Assembly (NCBI GenBank): GCA_021838765.1
Contig: JAKCCY010000005.1
Coordinates: 1 to 16,464, forward strand
Source of the DNA: Nitrospirota bacterium
GTDB taxonomy: Bacteria; Nitrospirota_A; Leptospirillia; Leptospirillales; Leptospirillaceae
Length of the DNA: 16,464 nt
Reading direction: 5' to 3'
Shown here: in pieces, positions 7,680 to 14,974 of the stretch
Position numbering within the stretch: the stretch's first letter is position 1
Layout of the letters: every line of letters begins with the position of its first letter
Notes under the pieces: model-generated
What the model was told of the DNA's origin: nothing
Seen by the model: only the letters and a program-made list of their open reading frames with translations
Databases searched by the model: none
Program-made: the position numbers and the translations under genes

Positions 7680-7708
7680 TTGAACTATCCGTCCCGATTC
7701 ATTAGAAT
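7680..7708 (+). promoter_or_regulatory. Promoter of tRNA-Arg(CCG)
   Basis: TTGAAC (5 of 6), 17-nt spacer, TAGAAT (5 of 6), with the expected start about 9 nt before the tRNA 5' end. A near-consensus promoter as expected for a stable RNA. It begins 6 nt after the PrxQ stop codon. Confidence 0.7.
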
Positions 7709-7723
7709 GGTGGGGTAAAAAGT

Positions 7724-7801
7724 GCGCCTGTAGCTCAGTCCGGATAGAGCATCGGATTCCGGTTCCGAGTGCCGGGAGTTCAAATCTCTCCAGGCGCGCC
7801 A
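7724..7801 (+). tRNA. tRNA-Arg, anticodon CCG
   Basis: Complete cloverleaf: acceptor GCGCCTG/CAGGCGC, D-stem GCTC/GAGC, anticodon stem TCGGA/TCCGA with loop TTCCGGT (anticodon CCG, reading CGG), T-stem GGGAG/CTCTC with loop TTCAAAT, discriminator G and encoded CCA. The T-stem contains one G-T pair. Its own promoter lies immediately upstream. The acceptor stem is identical to that of the tRNA-Arg(TCT) 7 kb away. Confidence 0.96.
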
Positions 7802-8139
7802 TATTTAGCTTCAGTTTTTAAGACCATCCCCTCAAAAAATCAGCCTTCCCTTTGACAATTCTCGAATAAAACGCAAATCCAAATATCTAAAAACTTAACT
7901 TTTACCGAGCGTTGACGTCTGAGCATCAGACATTTGTCACCTTTTCAACCTCCAATTACGATTCGGAAATTCTGGAGATGGTAAAGGCCAATAGGACCTC
8001 CGGCAACATTGTCTCCCTTTTTAGATCCTGTCCATCCCAAGCCCTCTTTAGATAAATTCAGTGTCAGGGTACAATTCGGAACCCGCAGAAGATTCAGCGC
8101 CTGAAAGAACATGATTATTCCAAACCTCTGGAGATTGCT
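7802..8139. other. Intergenic region between tRNA-Arg and hisC, 338 nt
   Basis: No gene recognised. It holds a TTGACA hexamer at 7852 without a good partner, a perfect short palindrome GTCTGA-GCA-TCAGAC at 7917-7931, and a likely hisC promoter at 8047-8075. A leftward frame (7945-8214) runs into the start of hisC, has no recognisable product and is dismissed. Confidence 0.55.
8047..8075 (+). promoter_or_regulatory. Possible hisC promoter
   Basis: TTTAGA (4 of 6), 17-nt spacer, TACAAT (5 of 6). Predicted leader of about 58 nt before the TTG start of hisC. No his-leader peptide with a run of His codons was seen. Confidence 0.4.
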
Positions 8140-9207
8140 TTGACAAGTCGTTACTGGAGTCCATTGATCAATAGACTGACCCCCTATATTCCGGGAGAAC
8201 AGCCAAAACAGCAAAATTTCATCAAGCTGAACACGAATGAAAATCCATACCCCCCTTCCCCGAAGGTCAAAGAAGCGATGATCGCTGAAATGGAACGTCT
8301 GCGTTTATATCCGGACCCAAACGCAGACGTTCTGAAAGAAGCTGTCTCGGCTTTTTACGGAATTCCGGTGGATCACATATTTGTCGGAGGCAATGGTTCC
8401 GATGAAATACTGGCTCATATTTTTCAAGGACTTCTAAAACACGACCTTCCAATCCTTTTCCCCGACATCACCTACAGCTTTTATCCGGTCTACTGCTTAC
8501 TCTATGATGTTTCATTCGAGAAAATTCCGCTTGGGGATGACTTTCAGATTAAAATCGAGGACTATTTCCGGACGAATGGAGGGATTATCTTCCCCAACCC
8601 AAACGCGCCGACCGGATGCCTTCGCCCGACATCCGAGATCCGGGAGCTTCTTTCAAAAAACCGGGATTCGGTCATTGTAATCGATGAAGCCTATATCGAT
8701 TTTGGCGGAGAATCAGCAATTTCATTAATAAAAGATTTTGAGAATCTGCTGGTAGTCCAGACCCTTTCCAAGTCCCGATCCCTTGCCGGTCTCCGAGTCG
8801 GATTTGCAGTTGGCTCCCCATCCCTTATAGAAGGGCTTGAACGAATCAAAAACAGTTTCAACTCTTACCCACTCGACCGTTTGGCCATAACAGGCGCTAC
8901 CGCATCGATTCTGGACAGGGACTATTTCGATCAAACCCGACAAAAGATCATTGCATCGAGAGAATTCATGTCCCAAAAGCTGCAGGATATGGGCTTTGTT
9001 GTACTTCCCTCAAAAGCCAATTTTCTTTTTGTCCGCCACCCGTATCACCAAGGAAAAAAACTCCAGCAGCTATTGCGGGAAAAAGGCATTCTGGTCAGAC
9101 ATTTTTCAGACCAGAAAATTGAACAATTCCTTCGCATAACGATTGGGACAGATCAAGAATGCCAAACTCTTCTAAAAACACTCCAGGAGATCCTGTACGA
9201 CAGATAG
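8140..9207 (+). CDS. hisC: Histidinol-phosphate aminotransferase
   Basis: PLP-dependent class I/II aminotransferase that makes histidinol phosphate from imidazole-acetol phosphate and glutamate. 355 residues, the usual HisC size. Visible landmarks are the N-terminal [12 protein letters not shown] (30-41), NPNAPTG (153-159), IDEAYIDF (181-188, D182 and Y185 at the cofactor), and the Schiff-base lysine K211 in [15 protein letters not shown]. Start TTG at 8140 has GGAG 7 nt upstream. It is isolated from other his genes in this window, and a hairpin follows the stop. Paralogous HisC-like enzymes can act on aromatic amino acids, so the exact substrate is inferred from overall similarity. Confidence 0.9.
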   Translation: MTSRYWSPLINRLTPYIPGEQPKQQNFIKLNTNENPYPPSPKVKEAMIAEMERLRLYPDPNADVLKEAVSAFYGIPVDHIFVGGNGSDEILAHIFQGLLKHDLPILFPDITYSFYPVYCLLYDVSFEKIPLGDDFQIKIEDYFRTNGGIIFPNPNAPTGCLRPTSEIRELLSKNRDSVIVIDEAYIDFGGESAISLIKDFENLLVVQTLSKSRSLAGLRVGFAVGSPSLIEGLERIKNSFNSYPLDRLAITGATASILDRDYFDQTRQKIIASREFMSQKLQDMGFVVLPSKANFLFVRHPYHQGKKLQQLLREKGILVRHFSDQKIEQFLRITIGTDQECQTLLKTLQEILYDR

Positions 9208-9225
9208 CCCGAACAACAAGCCTCT

Positions 9226-9241
9226 TGGGCCTTCGGGCCCA
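9226..9241 (+). terminator. TTCG-tetraloop hairpin after hisC
   Basis: TGGGCC-TTCG-GGCCCA, six G/C-rich pairs closed by a stable TTCG loop, 19 nt after the hisC stop. No T-run follows, so it may stop RNA decay or act with Rho rather than be intrinsic. A competing 7-bp pairing exists between GCCCGAA (9207-9213) and TTCGGGC (9232-9238). Confidence 0.45.
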
Positions 9242-9289
9242 TCATGAAAAACCTCGCCCTCCCCACCAGAACAGGATCCACGTTCTTTA

Positions 9290-9318
9290 TGGATAAGGGA
9301 AAAAAAATATCTTATGAT
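9290..9318 (+). promoter_or_regulatory. Possible arsB promoter
   Basis: TGGATA (4 of 6), 17-nt A-rich spacer, TATGAT (5 of 6), leaving a leader of about 95 nt. No ArsR-type operator was recognised around it. Confidence 0.35.
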
Positions 9319-9418
9319 CAGTGAATTCATCTCATGCCGGATTAAATCCCGATACAAACCAGTGACTTTCCCGGATCCCCAGACATCATAGCCTTGTGGC
9401 CTTAAAGCAGGAGCAGTC

Positions 9419-10732
9419 TTGATCACCGCAGTACTTATTTTTGTCTTGACCCTGATTTTTGTTCTTTGGCAACCTCGCGGACTCGGTATTGGATGGAGCG
9501 CCCTTGCGGGAGCCGGACTGGCTCTTCTTTTTGGAGTCGTTCAACCAAAAGACATCCACCTTGTCTGGTCAATCATCTGGGATCCCACAATCACCTTTAT
9601 CGGGCTGATCGTCATTTCTCTTCTCCTTGATGAAGCCGGATTTTTTGCCTGGTGTGCAATCCATGTCGCAATTTGGGGAAAAGGAAATGGGACAAGACTT
9701 TTTCTTCTTATCATCTTGCTGGGGGCAAGCGTATCCGCTATTTTTGCAAATGACGGAACGGCCCTCATTCTGACACCCATTGTCCTTTCCGTTCTTTTTT
9801 CACTTGGATTTTCCCCAAAAGGTGCCATGGCCTTTATTCTTGCAACAGGATTTGTCGCTGACTCAACAAGTCTCCCCCTCGTCATATCAAATCTTGTCAA
9901 TATTCTGTCAGCCGATTATTTTCATAAAAGCTTCGGTGAATATGCAAAAGTCATGATTCCTGTGAACTTCGCCGCATTGGGAGCAACACTTCTGACGTTG
10001 TGGATCTATTTCAGAAAATCTCTCCCTGCAACATACTCTGCGCTTGAGCTTCCCGATCCATCAACCAGAATCCATGACCGGCTGCTCTTCAGGGCAACAT
10101 TTCCACTACTGCTTCTTCTGCTAACAACTTACTTCATAACCGCAGGCAGCAGAATTCCGGTGTCAGTGGTCACAGGTATCGCCGCCATCATCTGGCTCGC
10201 AATCGCAGGAAGATGGTGGAAGGGAGGGCAAGGAGCTGTTATTCCAATCAAAAAGGTTTTAAAAGAAGCACCCTGGCAGATCGTCCTTTTCAGCCTGGGA
10301 ATGTATCTTGTGGTCTATGGGTTGAAGAATCAGGGTCTCACCATGGAAGTAGGACGACTGCTCACTTCAATGGCAGCTGAAGGAAGTTTTGTATCCACCA
10401 TTGGCAGTGGATTCATGTTTGCCTTCTTGTCTGCAGGAATGAATAACCTTCCGACCGTTTTGATCGGAGCCATTGGAATCCAGCAGGCATTGCACCTGTC
10501 CCCGCTTATCAAGGAAAGCATGATTTATGCGAATATTATCGGCTGCGATCTTGGTCCTAAAATGACACCGATTGGCAGTCTGGCAACACTTTTATGGCTT
10601 CATGTCCTGGAAAAAAAAGGGGAAAAGATTTCAACCGGGGAATACATCAAAGTAGGTGTCATCGTAACTGTTCCAGTCCTGTTTCTAACACTTTCTGCTC
10701 TCTATGGATGGCTTATTTTCCTGCATTTCTGA
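9419..10732 (+). CDS. arsB: Arsenite/antimonite efflux permease
   Basis: Inner-membrane pump that extrudes arsenite and antimonite. 437 residues with about 12 hydrophobic segments. Highly characteristic ArsB stretches are FANDGTALILTPIVL (109-123), FVADSTSLPLVISNLVNI (145-162), MNNLPTVL (341-348) and CDLGPKMTPIGSLATLLWLH (376-395). The TTG start at 9419 has AGGAG 5 nt upstream. There is no arsR, arsC or arsA beside it, so energy coupling is presumably proton motive force and regulation is unknown. The convergent gene on its right belongs to another function. A related NhaD/ArsB-superfamily role is the only serious alternative, and these motifs favour ArsB. Confidence 0.93.
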   Translation: MITAVLIFVLTLIFVLWQPRGLGIGWSALAGAGLALLFGVVQPKDIHLVWSIIWDPTITFIGLIVISLLLDEAGFFAWCAIHVAIWGKGNGTRLFLLIILLGASVSAIFANDGTALILTPIVLSVLFSLGFSPKGAMAFILATGFVADSTSLPLVISNLVNILSADYFHKSFGEYAKVMIPVNFAALGATLLTLWIYFRKSLPATYSALELPDPSTRIHDRLLFRATFPLLLLLLTTYFITAGSRIPVSVVTGIAAIIWLAIAGRWWKGGQGAVIPIKKVLKEAPWQIVLFSLGMYLVVYGLKNQGLTMEVGRLLTSMAAEGSFVSTIGSGFMFAFLSAGMNNLPTVLIGAIGIQQALHLSPLIKESMIYANIIGCDLGPKMTPIGSLATLLWLHVLEKKGEKISTGEYIKVGVIVTVPVLFLTLSALYGWLIFLHF

Positions 10733-10749
10733 AAGATGTCAGGAATAAC

Positions 10750-10790
10750 AATCTGGACCCCTGCACAGCCTGGCTGATGGGATCCAGATT
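10750..10790. terminator. Hairpin between convergent arsB and CoA-binding gene
   Basis: AATCTGGA and TCCAGATT pair perfectly (8 bp), continued by CCC/GGG with a bulged A; the loop contains a further small stem (CAGCC-T-GGCTG). It lies 18 nt after arsB and 13 nt after the facing gene, placing it for a bidirectional terminator, although neither side has a strong T-run. A second pairing (TAACAATC 10746-10753 with GATTGTTA 10798-10805) shares the left arm. Confidence 0.55.
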
Positions 10791-10802
10791 GATCACTGAT
10801 TG

Positions 10803-11267
10803 TTACTGAGTTTTGGTGGAACTGAGGGTACCGCCCCCCGAAGCCTTCAAACGCATGTACTCTTTCATGATACAAATATTCATTGCGATCGACAGCCCGG
10901 CCGATTTGGCTTTTTCCCAGCCCTCAGGACTTTCGATCCCTTCCTGGATCCAGACTTTGGATACCTTTGCCTGAATGGCTTCATCAATGACATTTGGAAT
11001 ATCTGCAGCTTTCCGGAACACGACAACAAGATCAGGCACTCCCGGCAACGAGAGAAGATCCGGGTAGCAGGGGACATGTCCAACTTCCTTTAAAAGCGGA
11101 TTGACCGGCCAGACATCGTAACCATGATCCTTGAGATAACTGGTAACCGTAAGCGATGGACGCCCCAGCTTGTCGCTTATCCCCACAACAGCAATTGTCC
11201 TGGATGAGTCGAGCAAACCGGAAATTTGAGCATCTGTTAAATAAAATGGAGAAGATTTGTCCGGCAT
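10803..11267 (-). CDS. CoA-binding domain protein (CoA_binding_2, YccU-like)
   Basis: A 154-residue Rossmann-type protein of the CoA-binding family found alone in many bacteria. The first strand and loop AVVGISDKLGRPS (residues 26-38), the YDVWPVNP motif (50-57) and the VWIQEGIES segment (95-103) match the family. A short Ser/Thr-rich tail ends it. The ATG has AGGAG 5 nt upstream and a perfect TATAAT at 11300-11295 on the minus strand gives a plausible -10 with a leader of about 20 nt, though the -35 is poor. Biological role is not established for these stand-alone domains; some are suspected to regulate acyl-CoA metabolism. It is convergent with arsB and divergent from the DUF3501 operon. 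Confidence 0.85.
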   Translation of the reverse strand: MPDKSSPFYLTDAQISGLLDSSRTIAVVGISDKLGRPSLTVTSYLKDHGYDVWPVNPLLKEVGHVPCYPDLLSLPGVPDLVVVFRKAADIPNVIDEAIQAKVSKVWIQEGIESPEGWEKAKSAGLSIAMNICIMKEYMRLKASGGGTLSSTKTQ

Positions 11268-11531
11268 TATTACTCCTGGGAGAATGGTTTCCTGATTATA
11301 TACATGATGGCACGGGAGACCCGGAGCGCCATCACATTTATCGACAACGGCCTTCTGGATTGATCCCGGGCATCAACTTCGATGATGATAATACGTGGAA
11401 TAACTAAATGTCTGTCAAGGAACGGCTGGACCAGTGCAGGAGAAAACCCGTCAAATACAATACAGCAGTCTCCCTGATGGAATCGAAAAAACCGCCAACA
11501 TGAAGAACATAGAAAAAGGGAAAAACAATCC

Positions 11532-12119
11532 ATGAAAAAAGTATCACCGGCCGAGATTATTCCTAATGATCTTTACAGCCAGAAACGAGCGGAGTATAGA
11601 AAAAGTATTATTTCCATCAAGAAAGACCGGTCAATCAATCTCGGTCCCCTACTGCGAATCGTCTTTGAAAATCATGCAACGGTACTCTTTCAGATCCAGG
11701 AAATGCTTCTCGTGGAGGGAATCAGCGATCCCAAGAAGATCCAGGAAGAAGTTGACACCTACAATGAACTCATTCCCGGACCTTGCGAACTCAGCGCAGT
11801 GTTATTCATCGAAATCACCAGCGAAGACAAAATACAGGAAACACTTGAGAGACTTCGTGGTCTTGATCGACAGCCGTCTGTCCACCTTCTCTTCCCTTCC
11901 GGAAAAATCAGTGCCATTTTTGAATCAGACCGCTCTGATGATTCAAAAATGAGCTCAGTGCATTACATCAGATTTCCATTGGGTAATCAGGGTGCATCTC
12001 TCCTCAAAAACTTGAGTGAAGGCGAAAAGGTTTTCCTTTTATCTGACCATCCGGCCTACTCGGCAATGGTCCAGCTTCCAACACCTCTTATTTTAAGCTT
12101 GAGGAGCGATCTTGACTGA
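11532..12119 (+). CDS. DUF3501 family protein
   Basis: A 195-residue soluble protein of unknown function. The recognisable core is the Lys-rich IISIKKDRSINLGP (residues 26-39), FENHATVLFQIQEML (45-59) and ETYN-like VDTYNELIPGPCELSA (74-89), which are DUF3501 hallmarks. The family is often found near Fe-S or rubrerythrin-type redox genes; here it overlaps the next gene by 8 nt, whose SD lies in its last codons, so the two proteins are probably made together. The SD is weak (AAGGG 11 nt before the ATG). No catalytic motif or membrane segment is visible. A function in sulfur or Fe-S chemistry is suggested only by the neighbour. Confidence 0.82.
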   Translation: MKKVSPAEIIPNDLYSQKRAEYRKSIISIKKDRSINLGPLLRIVFENHATVLFQIQEMLLVEGISDPKKIQEEVDTYNELIPGPCELSAVLFIEITSEDKIQETLERLRGLDRQPSVHLLFPSGKISAIFESDRSDDSKMSSVHYIRFPLGNQGASLLKNLSEGEKVFLLSDHPAYSAMVQLPTPLILSLRSDLD

Positions 12120-13305
12120 ATACAAACACCATGGCGCCACAATGACCCACCTTGACGGAGACAGCATGACGCCTCTGCGCCCTGGCGTTCGGGAAGTCAT
12201 GGCAGAAAGTCTTTTATCCTTGGCAAACCCTGATGCCCGATATGCCTCCGCACGACATTATGCAGAGTCACTTGAATCCTCCCGGGCGGAGGTGGCAAAG
12301 ATGATCGGTGCCGAACCGTCTGAAATTTTTTTCACGTCATGCGCATCTGAAGCCAACACATGGGCCATCCTCGGGGCAGACCTTGGAAATACGGCTTCTT
12401 TTGCAAAACTTGTGGGAGGGAAAACCAACCACATATCGGCAATCAATGCCATGGCTGAAAGAGCCAGACGAGATCACCTGCCGTTTGAACTTTTACGGAT
12501 CAAGTCTCAGGGACCTATTGAGATGATGAGTCAGGAAAACTCCCCACGCACACTCGCCTCTTTTACATGGGCCGATGCAGAAGTCGGCATCATCAGTCCG
12601 GTCCGGACAATCGGAGAAAGCATCCGCAACTCGGGGGGTGTTTTTCACATTGACTTTGTCACCGCCCAGAAAACGGAGCGGATCAAGATCAGGGAACTGC
12701 CCATTGACATGATGACGATCTCATCGGCATCAATGGGGGGACCTCCAGGAATCTCCGCCTTGTATGTTCGAAAAGGCATCAGGATCAAACCCCTGATCTT
12801 CGGGGGCTCACAGGAAAACGGCCGCCGTGGAGGTCTCATCCCCGTTTTTCTCGCCGAAGGCTGGAAAAAAGCCATTCAACACTGGAACGAGCATGTTGAT
12901 GACGAAAGGGAAAAAATCGACAGCCTGACAAGGGATCTTTTCACATGGTTCAAAAATACGTTCCCACAGGGCGTTATACCAGCGCATGACGAACCACGAA
13001 TTCCGGGGATTATCAATATGCTTGTTCCGGGAATCGATGGTCAGGCGGCCGTTTCCAAGCTTGATGCCAAAAATATCCAGACAGGAACAGGATCCTCATG
13101 CTCTTCACAATCATTGAAAGTCTCCCATGTCCTCAGAGCATTGGAGATTTCAGCCCTGTTGGGACAGGGATCGGTGGTTGTCTCACTGTCATGGAACACA
13201 GAACCTTCGGATATAAGGCGCTTTCAGGAGGTATTTCCATCCGTTGTTGAAGAACTAACCGCACTGTCACCCAAAAATCTGGGACATGCACGGAGGAGGG
13301 CTTAA
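12112..13305 (+). CDS. Cysteine desulfurase-like protein (class V aminotransferase fold) lacking the PLP lysine
   Basis: A 397-residue NifS/IscS-like protein. Fold landmarks align with E. coli IscS: TSCASEAN (75-82) for TSGATESN, H107 for H104, HIDFVTA (179-185) with D181 for D180, GPPGISALYV (210-219) after the active-site loop, and SSCSSQ with C330 at the catalytic cysteine. However the Schiff-base segment reads SSASMGG: Ser207 (codon TCA at 12730-12732) occupies the lysine position and Ala206 the preceding histidine, and the cofactor-contacting Gln is Thr184. Ordinary desulfurase chemistry should therefore be impossible unless another lysine serves. It may be a sulfur carrier, structural partner or PLP-independent enzyme. 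The frame is intact with ordinary codon use, so it is not a decayed pseudogene. TTG start with GAGGAG 5 nt upstream. Confidence 0.85.
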   Translation: MTEYKHHGATMTHLDGDSMTPLRPGVREVMAESLLSLANPDARYASARHYAESLESSRAEVAKMIGAEPSEIFFTSCASEANTWAILGADLGNTASFAKLVGGKTNHISAINAMAERARRDHLPFELLRIKSQGPIEMMSQENSPRTLASFTWADAEVGIISPVRTIGESIRNSGGVFHIDFVTAQKTERIKIRELPIDMMTISSASMGGPPGISALYVRKGIRIKPLIFGGSQENGRRGGLIPVFLAEGWKKAIQHWNEHVDDEREKIDSLTRDLFTWFKNTFPQGVIPAHDEPRIPGIINMLVPGIDGQAAVSKLDAKNIQTGTGSSCSSQSLKVSHVLRALEISALLGQGSVVVSLSWNTEPSDIRRFQEVFPSVVEELTALSPKNLGHARRRA

Positions 13306-13306
13306 G

Positions 13307-14200
13307 ATGCAGGCGGCACTATTGACAGGTGGAACAGGATTTATCGGCCGGGCGTTGATGGGACAGTTGCGATCTGGCGGATTTACCGGACGCATTCGCC
13401 TTTTTTCCCGAAAAGAGCCCTCATTTCCCCTGCCTGCTGGGGTCGAGTCTTTTACCGGTGATATTTCCTCCACCGCCGACCTTTCTGCTGCCCTAGCCGG
13501 AGTCGACACCATTTTTCATCTGACCGGAATTCTTGCAGAGACCAGATCCCAAACTTATGAAAAAGTACACGTTCAGGGCACAAAAGCAATGTTGAAGGCA
13601 GCCAAGATGGCCGGAGTGGAAACCGTTATTGCGGTCTCTGCAATTGGCACATCCCACAGCGCTGCTTCCCGATACCATAAAACCAAAGCGATCATGGAAG
13701 ACGAGATTCTTTCTTCAGGACTTGATGTTTCGATTGTCCGACCGAGTGTTGTTTTTGGAAGACAGGACAAATTCATCAACCTGTTTGCCGGTCTGGCGAG
13801 AGGACTGCATATTCTCCCTCTGATCGGGAGCGGAAAAAACCTCATCCACCCAGTATGGGTCGGTGATCTGGCCGCCACTCTTGCAACACTGTCCGCAGAC
13901 AGAACCATCAAGCCAACCATTCTGGAAATCGGCGGACCAAGGATCTATACCTACAGGGAGCTGATGGAAACAATCAAGTCCTCATTAAAAGTGAATGCAT
14001 TCATTGTGTCACAGCCTCCATCAATGCTTTCCATTTCCGCTTTTTTTCAGGAAAAAATTCTTCCAGCCCCTTTTTTGACCAGAGAGATGATTCGCATGGC
14101 CCTGTCCGACAATATTGCGAAAGAAAACCACCTGGTAACGGTCTTTAAAATATCACCCTACCCGCTTGAAGCATATATTGAGTCAAATACCCGACCTTGA
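13307..14200 (+). CDS. NAD(P)-dependent epimerase/reductase (atypical SDR, NDUFA9-like)
   Basis: A 297-residue extended/atypical short-chain dehydrogenase fold. The nucleotide-binding loop is TGGTGFIG (7-14) at the extreme N-terminus; FTGDISS and IFHLTGI follow the usual strands, and YHKTK gives a YxxxK pair with SAIG supplying the serine. RPSVVFG and NLIHPVWVGDLA match the NDUFA9/YbjT-like subgroup that includes quinone- and complex I-associated proteins. The substrate is unknown. ATG at 13307 is chosen over one at 13286 because GGAGGAGGG lies 6 nt upstream and it follows the previous stop by a single base, so it is clearly the third gene of the DUF3501 operon. Confidence 0.85.
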   Translation: MQAALLTGGTGFIGRALMGQLRSGGFTGRIRLFSRKEPSFPLPAGVESFTGDISSTADLSAALAGVDTIFHLTGILAETRSQTYEKVHVQGTKAMLKAAKMAGVETVIAVSAIGTSHSAASRYHKTKAIMEDEILSSGLDVSIVRPSVVFGRQDKFINLFAGLARGLHILPLIGSGKNLIHPVWVGDLAATLATLSADRTIKPTILEIGGPRIYTYRELMETIKSSLKVNAFIVSQPPSMLSISAFFQEKILPAPFLTREMIRMALSDNIAKENHLVTVFKISPYPLEAYIESNTRP

Positions 14201-14296
14201 TCCTGACGGAGAAGACTCGCCAACAACCTTGATGCTCATACCTCTTGTCCCGGTCGATCCCCATAAGAATCAACCAGATCCTTTTAATGGCGGCTC

Positions 14297-14325
14297 TTGA
14301 GAACCGGGTCTGACTGATGTAGAAT
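14297..14325 (+). promoter_or_regulatory. Promoter of glutaredoxin-like gene
   Basis: TTGAGA (5 of 6), exactly 17 nt, TAGAAT (5 of 6). Predicted start near 14332, just before AAGGAGGG and the ATG at 14351, so the leader is only about 20 nt. Confidence 0.7.
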
Positions 14326-14350
14326 ACAATGAACTAAGGAGGGTTCTGAT

Positions 14351-14668
14351 ATGGAAACAAAAACGGAAAAACTGACGGTGAAGGCTTACCTGAAACCAAC
14401 ATGTGGCTGGAGTGGTGGTGTCAGGGCGGTTTTCAGAAAATATGATATTGAATTTGAAGATGTCAACATTCTTGCGGATCCAATGGCCTACTCGGAAATG
14501 GTTCGGAAATCCGGCCAGCGCATGTCCCCGACAGTGGAAGTTAATGGTAAGGTTCTTGCCGATGTAAGCGGTGAAGAAGTCGAGGCATATCTTCTTGCCA
14601 ATCATCTTGTGAAGGCAGTAGAGACCACTGACAACACCCCTCTTGATAGAGGATGCGAAAGCCATTAA
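14351..14668 (+). CDS. Monothiol glutaredoxin-like protein (CGWS)
   Basis: A 105-residue thioredoxin-fold protein. The active site is CGWS (residues 18-21), resembling the CGFS of monothiol glutaredoxins, followed by VRAVFRKYDIEFEDVNI and a cis-proline in MSPTVEVNGK (P60). Monothiol glutaredoxins bind or transfer Fe-S clusters or act in thiol redox balance; which applies here is not determinable. The glutathione-binding features of classical enzymes are not obvious. The C-terminal 20 residues, including a Cys in RGCESH, lie beyond the core fold. Strong promoter and AAGGAGGG SD 7 nt from the ATG; a hairpin terminator follows the gene. Confidence 0.82.
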   Translation: METKTEKLTVKAYLKPTCGWSGGVRAVFRKYDIEFEDVNILADPMAYSEMVRKSGQRMSPTVEVNGKVLADVSGEEVEAYLLANHLVKAVETTDNTPLDRGCESH

Positions 14669-14721
14669 GAATCGCTGATTAGCTGCAATGACCATAGAAA
14701 AAAGATCATCGATAAAAAACG

Positions 14722-14750
14722 GAGGCCCATCAAGTGATGGGCCTCTTCTT
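14722..14750 (+). terminator. Strong hairpin after glutaredoxin gene
   Basis: Ten perfect pairs (GAGGCCCATC with GATGGGCCTC) around AAGT, then TTCTT. On the opposite strand the same stem is followed by CGTTTTTT, a better U-tail, so it can terminate in both directions. It sits between the glutaredoxin stop and the cbtB start. Confidence 0.75.
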
Positions 14751-14763
14751 GAGGGGGATTGGA

Positions 14764-14964
14764 TTGGAAAATCAGCAGGTAGTTTTAGGTCATGTAGCAG
14801 GAACAAAATCGGATGTCAGTCTTTGGGTAAAAGTTCTGACCGCTGGCCTACTCGGGATATGGGTACCCGTGACCCTCTATTTACTCTTGTTCGCACCTCT
14901 TCCAATGGTTCATGATGCAGTCCATCCTGTTCGCCATGCATTCAGCTTTGTAATGTGTCACTAA
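14764..14964 (+). CDS. CbtB-like small membrane protein (putative cobalt transporter subunit)
   Basis: A 66-residue protein with one transmembrane helix (about 20-43) and a short metal-ligand-rich tail: His50-Asp51, His54, RH (57-58) and a terminal MCH. This resembles CbtB, the single-helix partner of the CbtA cobalt transporter, which ends in a comparable His/Cys motif. The TTG at 14764 is chosen because GAGGGGG lies 6 nt upstream; a longer GTG start at 14734 would lie inside the preceding hairpin. Normally cbtB is followed by cbtA and often preceded by a cobalamin riboswitch; neither is present here. The stop is 10 nt before tRNA-Arg. Too short for certainty, but the C-terminal pattern is distinctive. 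Confidence 0.7.
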   Translation: MENQQVVLGHVAGTKSDVSLWVKVLTAGLLGIWVPVTLYLLLFAPLPMVHDAVHPVRHAFSFVMCH

Positions 14965-14974
14965 TCTCTCTCTG

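Noticed and set aside
7945..8214. Leftward 89-codon frame upstream of and into hisC
   Set aside because: Runs over the hisC SD and start; no similarity recognised.
11270..11533. Leftward 87-codon frame filling the gap between the CoA-binding gene and the DUF3501 gene
   Set aside because: Its ATG shares the CATG of the DUF3501 start, has no SD and no recognisable motif; it would also block the likely -10 of the CoA-binding gene. Conservation in relatives would change this view.
14270..14806. Leftward 178-codon frame over the glutaredoxin gene
   Set aside because: Antisense to a clear glutaredoxin with promoter and SD, and it spans the strong hairpin at 14722-14745.
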